Counted from the stretch's first letter, positions 8,862-17,614 are shown. The stretch is DNA of 64,000 nt from Nocardioides luti (GCF_014212315.1 NZ_JACKXE010000001.1:2976001-3040000), one strand, 5' to 3'. Numbers and translations: made by a program. The notes: generated by a model not told the origin, from the letters alone.

Positions 8862-10178
8862 GTGAGCAGTCGCCTGGGGGGTGTGGAGGCCACGCTGCGG
8901 CCCCACCCCGCCAGCGTGGGGGAGGCGCGTCGCCTCGTCCGGGAGGAGCTGGCGCGCGCGGGCCGGGACGACCTGGTCGAGACCGCCGAGCTGCTCGTCA
9001 GCGAGGTCGTCACGAACGCGCTCGTGCACGCCGGGACGCAGATCAGCGTGCGGGCCTGGGTGCTGGCGGTCGGCCTGCGGGTCGAGGTGGGTGACGGCAG
9101 CACGCAGCTGCCCGCCCCGCGGCACAACTCGACGCTGGCCGGCACCGGTCGCGGGCTGCGGATGCTGCAGCAGATGGTCGACCGCTGGGGCGCCCAGCCG
9201 AGCGGCGAGGGCAAGACCGTGTGGTTCGAGCTCGACCGGGGTGACCGTGAGGGCGCCGAGAGCGTCCTCGACCTCTCCGGGCTCCCGGAGGTCGACGTCG
9301 TGCCCGGACCGGACACCCTGGCTGTCGAGCTGCGCAACGTCCCGCTGCTGATCCACGTCGCCTGGCACCAGCACGCGGAGGCGCTGCTGCGCGAGTACCT
9401 CCTCCACAACCTCACCGACGACGACGACCTCCTGGCGCTGCAGGCGCACGCCGCGGCCAGCGAGGCGATCGGGCTGATGCTCGAGCACTTCCCCGACCCC
9501 GGGCTGGGCGACGACTCCGACGAGCTGATGGCCACGGCCACCGAGCCGGCCGTCTCCAGCCCGAAGCTGGTGCTGCCGGTCTCGGGCGACGACGTCACGA
9601 ACTTCAAGGTGCTCGACGAGACGATCGACGCCGCGATCGCGCTGTCGGACGCCGGGGCCTTCCTGAACCCGCCCACCCAGCCCGAGATCCGCGCCTTCCG
9701 CCGCTGGGTCTGCCGGGAGGTCGCGATCCAGGCGGTCGGTGGCCGGGCCTCGGCCTGGATGGACCTCGCCGACGCCGCCCCGCCCGAGGTGGCGCCGCTG
9801 CCGTGGGCCTCGCGCGAGGTCTCGGAGTCCCCGACCGGCCAGATCGCCGCGGACGACGCCAACCGGATCCTCGCGGTGAGCCCGCCGGCGCTGGCGGCGC
9901 TGGGCTACGACCACGAGGACGAGCTGGTCGGGCAGCGGCTCGTCGCGATCATCCCGCCGCGCTACCGGCAGGCCCACCTCGCCGGCTTCACGCTGTTCCT
10001 GGCCAACGGCCGCGCGCCGCTGCTGGACCGCGCGGTGACCGTCCCGGGCCTCTGCCGCGACGGGAGCGAGCGCCTCGTCGAGCTCACGATCGCGGCGCAC
10101 CGCCTGGCCGACGGACGGCACGTCTTCGTCGCCGACCTGCGCCTGCCCGAGGCGGTCCCCGACGCCGCGTCCGCCTGA
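8862..10178 (+). CDS. HATPase (anti-sigma/RsbW-like) protein with a C-terminal PAS domain
   Basis: A 438-residue soluble protein. Residues about 10-125 are a GHKL ATPase of the RsbW/SpoIIAB type: N-box [12 protein letters not shown] (about 48-59) and G-box GTGRGLRML (about 94-102). The middle (about 150-310) is acidic and not recognised. Residues about 320-430 look like a PAS sensor ([39 protein letters not shown]). The GTG start is 6 bases after TACAAA with no ribosome site, so it may be leaderless. It is divergent from ppk1 across 75 bp. A signal-dependent regulator of a sigma factor or anti-anti-sigma factor is plausible; the partner is unknown. Confidence 0.75.
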   Translation: MSSRLGGVEATLRPHPASVGEARRLVREELARAGRDDLVETAELLVSEVVTNALVHAGTQISVRAWVLAVGLRVEVGDGSTQLPAPRHNSTLAGTGRGLRMLQQMVDRWGAQPSGEGKTVWFELDRGDREGAESVLDLSGLPEVDVVPGPDTLAVELRNVPLLIHVAWHQHAEALLREYLLHNLTDDDDLLALQAHAAASEAIGLMLEHFPDPGLGDDSDELMATATEPAVSSPKLVLPVSGDDVTNFKVLDETIDAAIALSDAGAFLNPPTQPEIRAFRRWVCREVAIQAVGGRASAWMDLADAAPPEVAPLPWASREVSESPTGQIAADDANRILAVSPPALAALGYDHEDELVGQRLVAIIPPRYRQAHLAGFTLFLANGRAPLLDRAVTVPGLCRDGSERLVELTIAAHRLADGRHVFVADLRLPEAVPDAASA

Positions 10179-10262
10179 CGCGGCCCCTGGGCGCGCGCCG
10201 CGCCAGCGGTCGCGGGGCGGACCCCCGGCCGCGGACGGACGGGCCGCCGGTAGGTTCCCCCC

Positions 10263-11309
10263 GTGGCCCTCAAGGACGTCGTCGCGACGCTCACCCCCCG
10301 TGTCCAGGCAACCGTGCTGCGCGGCATGCTCGCGCTCCCCGAGCCGGTGCAGCGCCGGCTGGTCGGGAAGCCGGTCGTCCGCGACGGCCAGACCCTCGCG
10401 ACCGACGTCCAGCTCAGCCTGTGGCTGCAGAAGCTCGCCAAGGAGCCGGGCGCCGAGACCCTGCCGATGGAGGAGGGCCGCGCGGCGCTGCGCCGGCACG
10501 CCGCAGCGGCCGGTGGGCGCCAGCCGATCGGCTCGGTCCGCGACCTGACCGTGGCGGACCTGCCCGCGCGGCTCTACGTGCCCACCGGGGCCCCGGCCAC
10601 CGGGCCGCTGCTGGTGTTCTTCCACGGCGGCGGCTTCATGCACGGCGACCTCGAGTCGCACGACGCCGCCTGCCGCTTCCTCGCCGAGCGCAGCGGCGTG
10701 CGCATCGTGGCGGTCGACTACCGCCTGGCCCCCGAGGCGCAGTTCCCCGCGGCGTACGACGACGCGTGCGCGGCGTACCGCTGGGTGGTCGCGAACGCCG
10801 CCTCGCTCGGCGGCGACCCGGCCCGGCTCGCGGTCGGCGGCGACTCCGCGGGCGGCACGCTCTCGGCCGGCGTCGCGCTCGTGGCCGCGCGCGAGGGCCT
10901 GCCGCTGGCGTTCCAGCTGCTGGTCTACCCCGCCAGCGACGGCGTGCGGCGCACCTCGAGCGCGGAGCTGTTCAGCGAGGGGTTCTACCTGACCCGGGCC
11001 TACATGGAGCTCGCCAACGACAGCTACATGCCGGCGGGCGGCGACTTCACGGACCCGCGCTACTCACCGCTCTACGCCGACATCCCCGCCGGGGTGGCTC
11101 CCGCGTTCGTCGCCACGGCCGGCTTCGACCCGCTGCGCGACGAGGGCGAGGCCTACGCCCGCAAGCTCGCCGAGGCGGGCGTGCGGGTGGAGCTCAAGAG
11201 GTACCCCGGCCTCATCCACGGCTTCCTCAACATCGTCGGCGTCGGCCGCAGCTCGAAGGCCGCGGTCGCCGAGCTGGCCGCCAAGCTCAAGGCCGCCCTC
11301 GGTGGTTGA
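10263..11309 (+). CDS. Alpha/beta hydrolase, hormone-sensitive-lipase-type esterase
   Basis: 348 aa, GTG start. The oxyanion motif HGGGF lies at about residues 121-125, followed by VDYRLAPE, a hallmark of the HSL/acetyl-hydrolase family. The nucleophile motif GDSAGG is near residue 194. Aspartate in GFDPLRDEG (about 287) and histidine in IHGF (about 319) complete the triad. A cytoplasmic carboxylesterase acting on small acyl esters is expected; the substrate is unknown. The last two glycines and the stop codon are written by a GGTGGTTGAGG fragment identical to the start of the dispersed palindromes in this window. Confidence 0.9.
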   Translation: MALKDVVATLTPRVQATVLRGMLALPEPVQRRLVGKPVVRDGQTLATDVQLSLWLQKLAKEPGAETLPMEEGRAALRRHAAAAGGRQPIGSVRDLTVADLPARLYVPTGAPATGPLLVFFHGGGFMHGDLESHDAACRFLAERSGVRIVAVDYRLAPEAQFPAAYDDACAAYRWVVANAASLGGDPARLAVGGDSAGGTLSAGVALVAAREGLPLAFQLLVYPASDGVRRTSSAELFSEGFYLTRAYMELANDSYMPAGGDFTDPRYSPLYADIPAGVAPAFVATAGFDPLRDEGEAYARKLAEAGVRVELKRYPGLIHGFLNIVGVGRSSKAAVAELAAKLKAALGG

Positions 11310-11311
11310 GG
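11301..11311 (+). repeat. Truncated REP-like fragment forming the esterase stop codon
   Basis: GGTGGTTGAGG is identical to the first 11 bases of the 41-bp palindromic elements at 17021 and 24044, and sits in the same phase (GGT GGT TGA) as the copy that ends the DUF4395 gene. The rest of the element is absent. Eleven bases can match by chance, so this is a weak call. Confidence 0.35.
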
Positions 11312-11315
11312 CCCG

Positions 11316-14300
11316 CTAGAGCTCCGGGCGCCAGCGACGCAGCGCCTCGGTCAGCGCGACGGAGTCGACGGCCCTCGAGGTGACGACGACCGGCTCGAGG
11401 CTGCGGCGCAGGAAGCGGACCTGCCAGTCGCGGCTGCCGGGCTGGCCCTCGGTCTCGACCACGGTGCGCTCGTCGCGGAGGTCGAAGCGGTGGTGGTGGT
11501 CGCCGTCGACGATGTCGACCAGACCGCGGTCGAGGCGGACGTACGACGTGCGCGGACGGGTCACCACCGCGACGAGCACCAGCAGCACGGTGAGGCCGGC
11601 CCCGCCGGCGATGACGGGCACCGCGAGCGCCGTGCCGACGGCGTATGCCGTGACGAGGGCCGCCACGAGCGCCCCGACGGCCGCGACGCGGGCTATCCGG
11701 CTGCGCGGTGAGCCGAAGGTCAGCACGGCGTCGGCGTCGTCGGGGGTGTCCGCCGAGCGGCGGCCCCCGACCGGGTCGCCGGCGGGCAGGCCGGTGCCGG
11801 CGCGGTCGGCGACGGCGTCGTCACCCTGGAGGTCGGCGTTCAGCGGCGGGTGCGGCGGGAGCACGACGGCCTCGGGACGCTGCCACCAGTGCCGCCGGAC
11901 CGTGAGCTCGTCGAGGAGCAGCGCACGGGTCTCGGCGAGGGCGTGCGCGAGGTCGCGGGCCCGCTCCTCGGCCGCCCGGCGCTCGCGCAGGGCCTCCTCG
12001 GCGACCTCGGTCTGACGGCGTACGGCGGCCTCGACCGCGCTCCGCTCCATCGCGCGCTTCTCGGCCTTCTCCTCCGCGATCGCGCGCAGGCGGGCCTGCT
12101 CGGCGACCGCCTCCTCCGCGTCGGTGCGGGCGGTGAACGCGACCCGGATCTCGTCGGCGTGCGCGGCGGCGGCGGCCGCGGCCTGGTCGACGACCTCGCG
12201 GGTGCGGACCTCGGCGCTCTCGCGGTCGGCCGCGGAGCGCGAGGCGCTCTCGGCCTGGCTGCGCGCCTCCTCCTCGGCGGCGTGGCGGTCGGCCAGGGCG
12301 ACCCGGGCGACCTCCTCGGCGGCGGCCCGCGCCTCGGCGTGCTCCTGGGCGACGGCGTCCGCGGCGGCCCGGGCCTCCTCGGCGGCCCGCGCCTCCCGGC
12401 TGCGCAGCTCGGCGGCCTGGTGGGCGGCGTGCTCGGCCTGAGCGGCCATCGCCGCGGCGTCGGCGAGCTCGCGGAAGCGGGCCTCCGCGGCCTCGCGGTC
12501 GGCGAGCGCCTGCTCGGCGCGCGCGGCCTGGTCGCGGGCGGCCTGCTCGGCGGCGGCCCGCTCCGACTGCGCCTCGCGGGCGACCTCGGCGGCGGCCTGC
12601 GCGGCCTCCTCGGCGGCGGCGCGCTTCTCGGCCTGCTCCGCGGCGACGTGCTCGGCCATCGCCCGGTCGTCGTGGGCGACGGAGGCCCGGTCGGCGTGCT
12701 CGGCGGCGGTCTCGTCGGCGGCGATCCGGGCCTCGGTGGCGGTGCGGGTGGCCTCGGCTAGATCGGTGGCGGCGCGGTGCGCGGCCTCCTCGGCGGCCGC
12801 GGCGAGTCCGGCGGCGACGGCCTGCTCGCGGGCGGCGTTCTCGGCGGAGGTCCGCTCGACGAGGGCCTGCTCGGCCCGGTCGGCCTGCACGCGGGCGGCC
12901 TCCTCGGCCGCGGTCCGGGCCCGGTGGGCGGCGCCGGCCTGCTGGGCGTGGTAGCCGGCCGACTGGTCGGCCTCGGCGCGAGCCGCCGCCTGCTCTGCGG
13001 CGGCCTGCTCGGCCGCCGTACGCCCGTCGTGCGCACCGCTCGCCAGCTCCGCCTGCCGGGAGGCGGCCTCGTCCGCGGCGATGCGGGCCTCGGTGGCGAT
13101 GCGGGTCGCGTCGGCCAGCTCGGTGGCGGCCCGGTGGGCGGCCTCCTCGGCGGCGGCCGCGGTGGCGGCGGCAGCGGCCTGCTCGCGAGCGGCTTCCTCG
13201 GCGGCGGTGCGCTCGGCCAGGGCCTGCTCCGCGCGCTCGGCGGCGGCCCGGGCGGCGTCCTCGGCGGCCCGGCGCTCGGCGGCTGCCCGGTGCGCGGTCT
13301 CCGACTGCTCGCGCGCGGCCTGCTCCGCGGCGGCCCGGGCCTCGGCCTGCTCGGTCGCGGCCTGCTCGGCGGCGCTCCGCGCGTCGGCGTGCTCCCCGGC
13401 CGCGGTCTCGGCGGCCTCGCGCGCCGCGACCGCGGATCGTACGGCGGCAGCATGCTCGTCCGCGGCGGCCCGGAGCGACCCCGCGTGCTCCTCGGTCGCG
13501 GCCTGCAGCGTCGCGGCGTGCTCGTCCGCGGCGGCGCGGGCGGCCGCGGCGTGCTCCTCGGCGGCCCGCGACCCGGCCTCGGCGAGCTCGTGGGCGCGGG
13601 CCTCGGCCGCGGCCCGGTCCTCGTGGGCCTGCCGGGCGGCCTCGGCGTGCTCGGCGGCGGCCTCCTCGGCGGCGACCCGGGCGCTGTGGGCGTCGGCGGC
13701 GTCGCGGCCGAGACCGCGCGCGGTCTCCTCGGCCTCGGTGCGGGCCGCGTGCGCCAGGGTGGCCGCCTCGGCGGCGTCCCGGGCGGCGTCCTCGGCCGCG
13801 GCGCGGTCGGCGGCCTGCAGCGCGGCGGCCTGCTCGGCGACCAGGCGGAACGCCATCGAGGCCCGCGCGGACGCGCTCTCCTCGAGGGCGGCCTTCTCGG
13901 CTGTCTCGCGCTCCTTCAGCGCGGCGATCGCGGCCTGCTCGGCGACGAGGCGCTCCTCGGCGTGGGTTCGGACCGCGGCCTCGGCCTCGGCCCGGGCGGC
14001 GTGCGCCTCCTGCGCGGCCGCGGCGTGCTCGGCGGCCTTCGCGTCGGCCTCCTCGCGGGCCACGGACGCGGCCCGGGCGGACTCCTCGGCGACCAGCCGC
14101 TCGGCCGAGGCCTCCGTCGCGGACAGCTCGGCGGCGTGCCGGAGCTTGGCGGCGCGGTGGGCCGCAGCGGCCTGCTCGGCGGCCCGGCGTACGGCCAGCT
14201 CGGGGTTCTCCGGCACGGTCTGCGCAGACTGGACGCGGCGGCGCCAGCGGCTCCCGCCGTCCTCGGCGCGCGCGCGATCGCGCCGCAGGGAGTCGTCGGC

Positions 14301-14336
14301 GTCGCGCTGGTCGTCGTCAGTGGGGCCCGAGGTCAT
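11316..14336 (-). CDS. Giant alanine/glutamate-rich coiled-coil membrane protein
   Basis: About 1006 aa from the ATG at 14336; no clear ribosome site, and the frame stays open upstream over the divergent gene. A charged N-terminus (about 45 residues) is followed by roughly 750 residues of near-continuous Ala/Glu/Arg heptad-like sequence, predicted as a long alpha-helical coiled coil. Two adjacent segments of 119 residues (around 418 and 537) are near copies, for example TATEARIAAD in both. After about residue 800 comes a HWWQRP stretch, a proline-rich linker, two hydrophobic segments (about 880-925) and an 80-residue PH-like tail. It may be a membrane-anchored cytoskeletal or spacer protein. 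I recognise no named family. Its neighbours do not suggest a role. Confidence 0.7.
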   Translation of the reverse strand: MTSGPTDDDQRDADDSLRRDRARAEDGGSRWRRRVQSAQTVPENPELAVRRAAEQAAAAHRAAKLRHAAELSATEASAERLVAEESARAASVAREEADAKAAEHAAAAQEAHAARAEAEAAVRTHAEERLVAEQAAIAALKERETAEKAALEESASARASMAFRLVAEQAAALQAADRAAAEDAARDAAEAATLAHAARTEAEETARGLGRDAADAHSARVAAEEAAAEHAEAARQAHEDRAAAEARAHELAEAGSRAAEEHAAAARAAADEHAATLQAATEEHAGSLRAAADEHAAAVRSAVAAREAAETAAGEHADARSAAEQAATEQAEARAAAEQAAREQSETAHRAAAERRAAEDAARAAAERAEQALAERTAAEEAAREQAAAAATAAAAEEAAHRAATELADATRIATEARIAADEAASRQAELASGAHDGRTAAEQAAAEQAAARAEADQSAGYHAQQAGAAHRARTAAEEAARVQADRAEQALVERTSAENAAREQAVAAGLAAAAEEAAHRAATDLAEATRTATEARIAADETAAEHADRASVAHDDRAMAEHVAAEQAEKRAAAEEAAQAAAEVAREAQSERAAAEQAARDQAARAEQALADREAAEARFRELADAAAMAAQAEHAAHQAAELRSREARAAEEARAAADAVAQEHAEARAAAEEVARVALADRHAAEEEARSQAESASRSAADRESAEVRTREVVDQAAAAAAAHADEIRVAFTARTDAEEAVAEQARLRAIAEEKAEKRAMERSAVEAAVRRQTEVAEEALRERRAAEERARDLAHALAETRALLLDELTVRRHWWQRPEAVVLPPHPPLNADLQGDDAVADRAGTGLPAGDPVGGRRSADTPDDADAVLTFGSPRSRIARVAAVGALVAALVTAYAVGTALAVPVIAGGAGLTVLLVLVAVVTRPRTSYVRLDRGLVDIVDGDHHHRFDLRDERTVVETEGQPGSRDWQVRFLRRSLEPVVVTSRAVDSVALTEALRRWRPEL

Positions 14337-14403
14337 CGAGAGGGAGGTTATCCGTTGTCCGCCCGGCAGTCGCGCGGATGGCGCGATCGGGCAGGATCGA
14401 GGC

Positions 14404-15072
14404 GTGATCGGGACACGGGAGGCCGGGATCGGGGCCGTGCTGGTGCTCGTCGCCGCGGGCGCGGCGTTCGTGGTCCTGCGCGACGGCTCCGGCGGCGCCA
14501 CCGCCGACCAGCCCGTCCGCACGGTCTTCATGGGCGACTCGCTCACGCAGGCCGACACCGGCCGCTTCGACGCCCGCCCCGGCCCCGCGTCGTGGGTGGC
14601 GTACGCCGTGAGCGGCCGCTCGCCCTGGTCGTACGTCGCGGACGTCGCCGTAGGCGGCCAGACCCTGGTGCAGATGGCCGAGCGCTTCGAGCAGGACGTG
14701 CTGGCGCGCGACCCCGAGGGCGTCGTGATCATGGGCGGCACCAACGACGTGCTGCAGGGGCTGCCGGTCGAGCCGTCGGTCGCGAGCCTCGTGACGATGG
14801 TCGGGCTGGCGCGGGACGCGGGTGCCCAGGTGTGGGTGATCGGCCCGCCGGCCATCGACGCGGCCTACGCCAAGCCGGTCACGCCGATGGTGGAGGCGCA
14901 GCGCCGGGCCGCGGAGCAGGCCGGGGCGACGTACGTCGACATCGGGCCGGACGACCGCCTCTACGGGCGCAACGGCGACTGGCTTCCGGGTCTCAGCTTC
15001 GACGGCGTGCACCCGACGCCGGAGGGCGCGCGGGCGCTCGCCGGCGTGATCCTCGACCGGCTGGCCGAGTGA
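14404..15072 (+). CDS. SGNH/GDSL-family hydrolase, membrane-anchored or secreted
   Basis: 222 aa, GTG start. An N-terminal hydrophobic segment (about residues 8-24) serves as signal peptide or anchor. SGNH blocks are visible: GDSLTQ with the nucleophilic serine (about residues 44-49), GGTNDV (about 111-116) and DGVHPT near residue 200 with the catalytic Asp/His pair. Lipase, esterase or carbohydrate acetyl-esterase activity outside the membrane is likely; the substrate is not evident. It is divergent from the coiled-coil gene across 67 bp and convergent with the DsrE-like gene 4 bp away. Confidence 0.88.
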   Translation: MIGTREAGIGAVLVLVAAGAAFVVLRDGSGGATADQPVRTVFMGDSLTQADTGRFDARPGPASWVAYAVSGRSPWSYVADVAVGGQTLVQMAERFEQDVLARDPEGVVIMGGTNDVLQGLPVEPSVASLVTMVGLARDAGAQVWVIGPPAIDAAYAKPVTPMVEAQRRAAEQAGATYVDIGPDDRLYGRNGDWLPGLSFDGVHPTPEGARALAGVILDRLAE

Positions 15073-15076
15073 GCGC

Positions 15077-15439
15077 CTAGTAGACGAGGGCCTGCACGTC
15101 GTCGCGCAGGACCTCCTCGGTGAAGCCGGCCGCCCCGGCGATCCGGACACCCTCGCGCAGGTCGCCCTCGACGATGCCCCGCCGGGCGGCGCACTGCGTG
15201 CACACCGTGACCATCCCGCCGGCGACCACCGCGGCGAGCAGGTCGGCCAGGGGCGTGGCGAGGTCGAGCGCGAACTCCTCGGCCCGGCCCGGCACCCCGA
15301 ACCACGCGGCCTCGCCGGTGAGCCAGAGCGAGACGTCGGCGCCCGCCGCGACGGCGGTGGCGGCGACGGTGAACGCCTGGTTGCAGCGCTCGGCGTCCTC
15401 GCTCCCGCAGGTGACCTTGACGACGAGTGGGCGTGGCAT
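15077..15439 (-). CDS. DsrE-family sulfur-relay-like protein
   Basis: 120 aa. The start (MPRPLVVKVTCGSED) and the fold pattern (Rossmann-like strand, AGADVSLWLTGEAAW, then VTVCTQCAARRG) match small DsrE/DsrF-like proteins. Cysteines in CGSEDAERC and CTQC are candidates for persulfide transfer. ATG start at 15439. It is convergent with the SGNH hydrolase gene and divergent from the nitrobindin-like gene, so it is probably transcribed alone. Confidence 0.8.
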   Translation of the reverse strand: MPRPLVVKVTCGSEDAERCNQAFTVAATAVAAGADVSLWLTGEAAWFGVPGRAEEFALDLATPLADLLAAVVAGGMVTVCTQCAARRGIVEGDLREGVRIAGAAGFTEEVLRDDVQALVY

Positions 15440-15463
15440 GCGTCCGACTCTAGAGTGGTCGCC

Positions 15464-15958
15464 ATGCCTTTCGAGCTCCCCGACAACCTGCACCCGAACT
15501 GTGGTCCCGTGGCCTGGCTGCTCGGCACCTGGCGCGGGAGCGGCCACGGCGACTACCCGACGATCGAGGCGTACGAGTTCGGCCAGGAGCTGATCTTCAC
15601 CCACGACGGCCGCCCGTTCTTCCACTACATGTCCCGCGCGTGGATCACCGACGAGAACGGCGAGAAGATCCGCGACGCCGCGATCGAGACCGGCTTCCTG
15701 CGCTGCCTGGAGGACGGCAAGGTGGAGTTCCTGCTGACCCACAACACCGGCTTCGTCGAGATCTGGCACGGCACCGCCGACGGCGGCAAGCTCGACCTGA
15801 CGACCGACGCGGTCGCCCGGACCGAGACCGCCAAGGAGTACACCGGCGGCAAGCGCCTCTACGGCAACGTCGAGGGCGACCTGCTCTACGCCTTCGACAT
15901 GGCGGCCATGGGGCAGGCGCTCCAGCCGCACACCTGGGCCCGGCTCGTCCGCGCCTGA
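15464..15958 (+). CDS. Nitrobindin-like / FABP-like beta-barrel protein (DUF1794)
   Basis: 164 aa. LGTWRGSGHGDYP (residues 20-32) is the GxWxGxG signature of the nitrobindin/THAP4-like family of small ten-stranded beta barrels. A histidine in the C-terminal QPHTWARL is placed where nitrobindins ligate heme iron. The family binds ferric heme and is implicated in NO or peroxynitrite chemistry. The ATG at 15464 is preferred; a GTG three codons earlier is possible. Confidence 0.88.
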   Translation: MPFELPDNLHPNCGPVAWLLGTWRGSGHGDYPTIEAYEFGQELIFTHDGRPFFHYMSRAWITDENGEKIRDAAIETGFLRCLEDGKVEFLLTHNTGFVEIWHGTADGGKLDLTTDAVARTETAKEYTGGKRLYGNVEGDLLYAFDMAAMGQALQPHTWARLVRA

Positions 15959-15980
15959 CGTCTTCTCGGACGGTCCCGCT

Positions 15981-16015
15981 GGTCGAGTAGGTCGCGCAGC
16001 GACCGTATCGAGACC
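15981..16015. repeat. REP-like palindrome, copy A
   Basis: A 35-base element beginning GGTCGAGTAGGTCGC. The core GGTCGC-GCA-GCGACC is a perfect 6-bp stem, and outer GGTC/GACC ends also pair. An identical copy lies at 16038-16072, and related 41-bp forms lie at 17021 and 24044. It sits in the gap before the Fur-family gene. Confidence 0.85.
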
Positions 16016-16037
16016 CACCCGCCGAACCGGTCTCGTC

Positions 16038-16072
16038 GGTCGAGTAGGTCGCGCAGCGACCGTATCGAGACC
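16038..16072. repeat. REP-like palindrome, copy B
   Basis: The same 35 bases as copy A, in the same orientation, 57 bp downstream start to start. The two copies fill most of the 144-bp gap between the nitrobindin-like gene and the Fur-family gene. The second ends 30 bp before the ATG. Confidence 0.85.
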
Positions 16073-16102
16073 CTCCCCGCCCAACCGCGCAACAATGGCC
16101 CC

Positions 16103-16591
16103 ATGACCGACGACTGGCGCGAGCGACTCCGGGGCAGCGGCTACCGGCTGACCCCGCAGCGCGAGCTGATCCTCAGCGCCGTCGAGGAGCTCGGGCACGC
16201 CACCCCCGACGAGGTGCTGGCCAAGGTCCGCGAGCAGTCGTCGGCGGTCAACGTGTCGACGGTCTACCGCACGCTCGAGGTCCTGGAGGAGCTCGGCCTG
16301 GTGCGGCACGCGCACCTGAGCGACCGCGCCCCGACGTACCACTCCGTCACGGACCACGAGCACTTCCACCTCGTCTGCCGGAATTGTCGACGCATCACCT
16401 CGGTTGACCCTGGTGTCATCACCCCGCTCAGCGACCGGCTGCGCGACGAGCACGCGTTCGTCGTGGACGTCGGCCACCTGACGGTCTTCGGCCAGTGCAC
16501 GGACTGCGAACGCCCCGCGCACGCCGACCACCCGCCCGGCACCCCGCCCGGCACCCACGCACATCCCGAGGAGCCCCACACCCATGCGTAG
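16103..16591 (+). CDS. Fur-family metalloregulator
   Basis: 162 aa. The winged-helix N-terminus (RLTPQRELILSAVEE, then NVSTVYRTLEVLEELGLV) is classic for Fur/Zur/PerR. The dimerisation half contains YHSVTDHEHFHLVC with metal-binding histidines, plus CRNC and CTDC pairs for the structural zinc site. The tail is rich in His and Pro (about residues 137-162), possibly an additional metal-binding tail. Which metal it senses cannot be told from this. The gene overlaps ygfZ by 8 bp, so the two are cotranscribed. Confidence 0.92.
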   Translation: MTDDWRERLRGSGYRLTPQRELILSAVEELGHATPDEVLAKVREQSSAVNVSTVYRTLEVLEELGLVRHAHLSDRAPTYHSVTDHEHFHLVCRNCRRITSVDPGVITPLSDRLRDEHAFVVDVGHLTVFGQCTDCERPAHADHPPGTPPGTHAHPEEPHTHA

Positions 16592-17573
16592 CCCCCTGCT
16601 GGACCTGCCCGGCGCCGTCGCCGGTGACGGCATCGACGCCGAGGTGGCCGCGCACTACGGCTCCTTCAACCTCGAGCAGCGCTCGCTCGAGTCCGGCGAG
16701 GGCTTCGTCGACCTCTCGCACCGCGACGTGCTCCGCATCTCCGGGCCGGACCGCCTCACCTGGCTGCACTCGCTGACCTCGCAGCACCTCACCGCCCTCG
16801 CGCCGAAGGTGTGGACCGGCGCGCTGGTGCTCAGCCCGAACGGCCACGTCGAGCACGCGTTCTACGGGTACGACGACGGCGAGGCGTTCACGGCGCACAC
16901 CGAGCCCGGCCAGGTGGCCGCGCTCATCGCGTTCCTCGAGCGGATGAAGTTCATGATGCGGGTCGAGGTCACCGACGTGACCGACCAGCTGGCCGTTACC
17001 TGGCGCCCCCGCCCCGCGCCGGTGGTTGAGGAGGTTGCGCAGCAACCGTCTCGAAACCACCCGTCGCCGTACGCCGCCTACGAGCTCGTCCCGCGCGACC
17101 AGCTGACGGCGTACGCCGCGGCCGCCGGCCCGGCGTGCGGCTTCTGGGCCTTCGAGGCGCTGCGGATCGCGCGCGGGGAGCCGCGCCTGGGCATCGACAC
17201 CGACGCCCGGACGATCCCCAACGAGGCCGGCTGGATCCCGGCCGCCGTGCACCTCGACAAGGGCTGCTACCGCGGGCAGGAGACCGTCGCGCGGGTGCAC
17301 ACGCTCGGGCGGCCGCCGCGCCGGCTGACGCTGCTGCACCTCGACGGCACCGAGAACAGGCTGCCCGCGCAGGGTGCCGAGATCCGCTCCGGCGACAAGG
17401 TGGTCGGCTTCGTCGGCTCGTCCGCGCGCCACCACGAGCTCGGGCCGATCGCGCTCGGCATGGTCAAGCGCAACGTCCCCGTGGACGCCCCGCTGGTCGT
17501 CGACGACATGCCGGCCGGCCAGGAGGTCGTCGTCGACCCCGAGGTCGGGCTGCACGTGCGCCCGATGCGCTGA
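16584..17573 (+). CDS. ygfZ: Folate-binding Fe-S cluster maturation protein YgfZ (GcvT-like)
   Basis: 329 aa. DKGCYRGQETVARVHTLG (about residues 224-241) is the KGCYxGQE signature of the YgfZ/IBA57 family, which supports iron-sulfur cluster assembly in a folate-dependent way. The N-terminal GcvT-like domain is intact (DRLTWLHSLTSQHL). Between the domains, residues about 147-160 (VVEEVAQQPSRNHP) are encoded by a 41-bp palindromic repeat at 17021-17061. It starts inside the Fur-family gene. Confidence 0.92.
   Translation: MRSPLLDLPGAVAGDGIDAEVAAHYGSFNLEQRSLESGEGFVDLSHRDVLRISGPDRLTWLHSLTSQHLTALAPKVWTGALVLSPNGHVEHAFYGYDDGEAFTAHTEPGQVAALIAFLERMKFMMRVEVTDVTDQLAVTWRPRPAPVVEEVAQQPSRNHPSPYAAYELVPRDQLTAYAAAAGPACGFWAFEALRIARGEPRLGIDTDARTIPNEAGWIPAAVHLDKGCYRGQETVARVHTLGRPPRRLTLLHLDGTENRLPAQGAEIRSGDKVVGFVGSSARHHELGPIALGMVKRNVPVDAPLVVDDMPAGQEVVVDPEVGLHVRPMR
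17021..17061. repeat. REP-like palindrome inside the ygfZ coding sequence
   Basis: A 41-base element starting GGTGGTTGAG and ending AAACCACC, with a stem core GGTTGC-GCA-GCAACC. It differs from the copy at 24044 by two changes that compensate each other in the stem (C:G to T:A). It is read in a frame that avoids its own TGA and adds about 14 residues to YgfZ. Confidence 0.85.
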
Positions 17574-17614
17574 CCCGCACGGCGCTCTCACCGCCCCGCT
17601 GGCATCCTTGGCGG

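Noticed and set aside
8787..10661. Extension of the ppk1 frame upstream of the ATG at 8786
   Set aside because: The open extension overlaps the divergent HATPase-PAS gene and adds no PPK similarity; the protein from 8786 already has normal PPK1 length.
12777..15080. Long forward frames (up to 767 codons) opposite the coiled-coil gene
   Set aside because: The translations are almost pure Gly/Leu/Arg/Val or Ala/Ser mirrors of the Ala/Glu/Arg repeat. The minus frame has a sensible domain order (coiled coil, membrane helices, folded tail).
15981..16072. Repeated palindromes as a possible CRISPR array
   Set aside because: Only two repeats, each an internal palindrome found elsewhere as single copies, with no spacer series and no cas genes.
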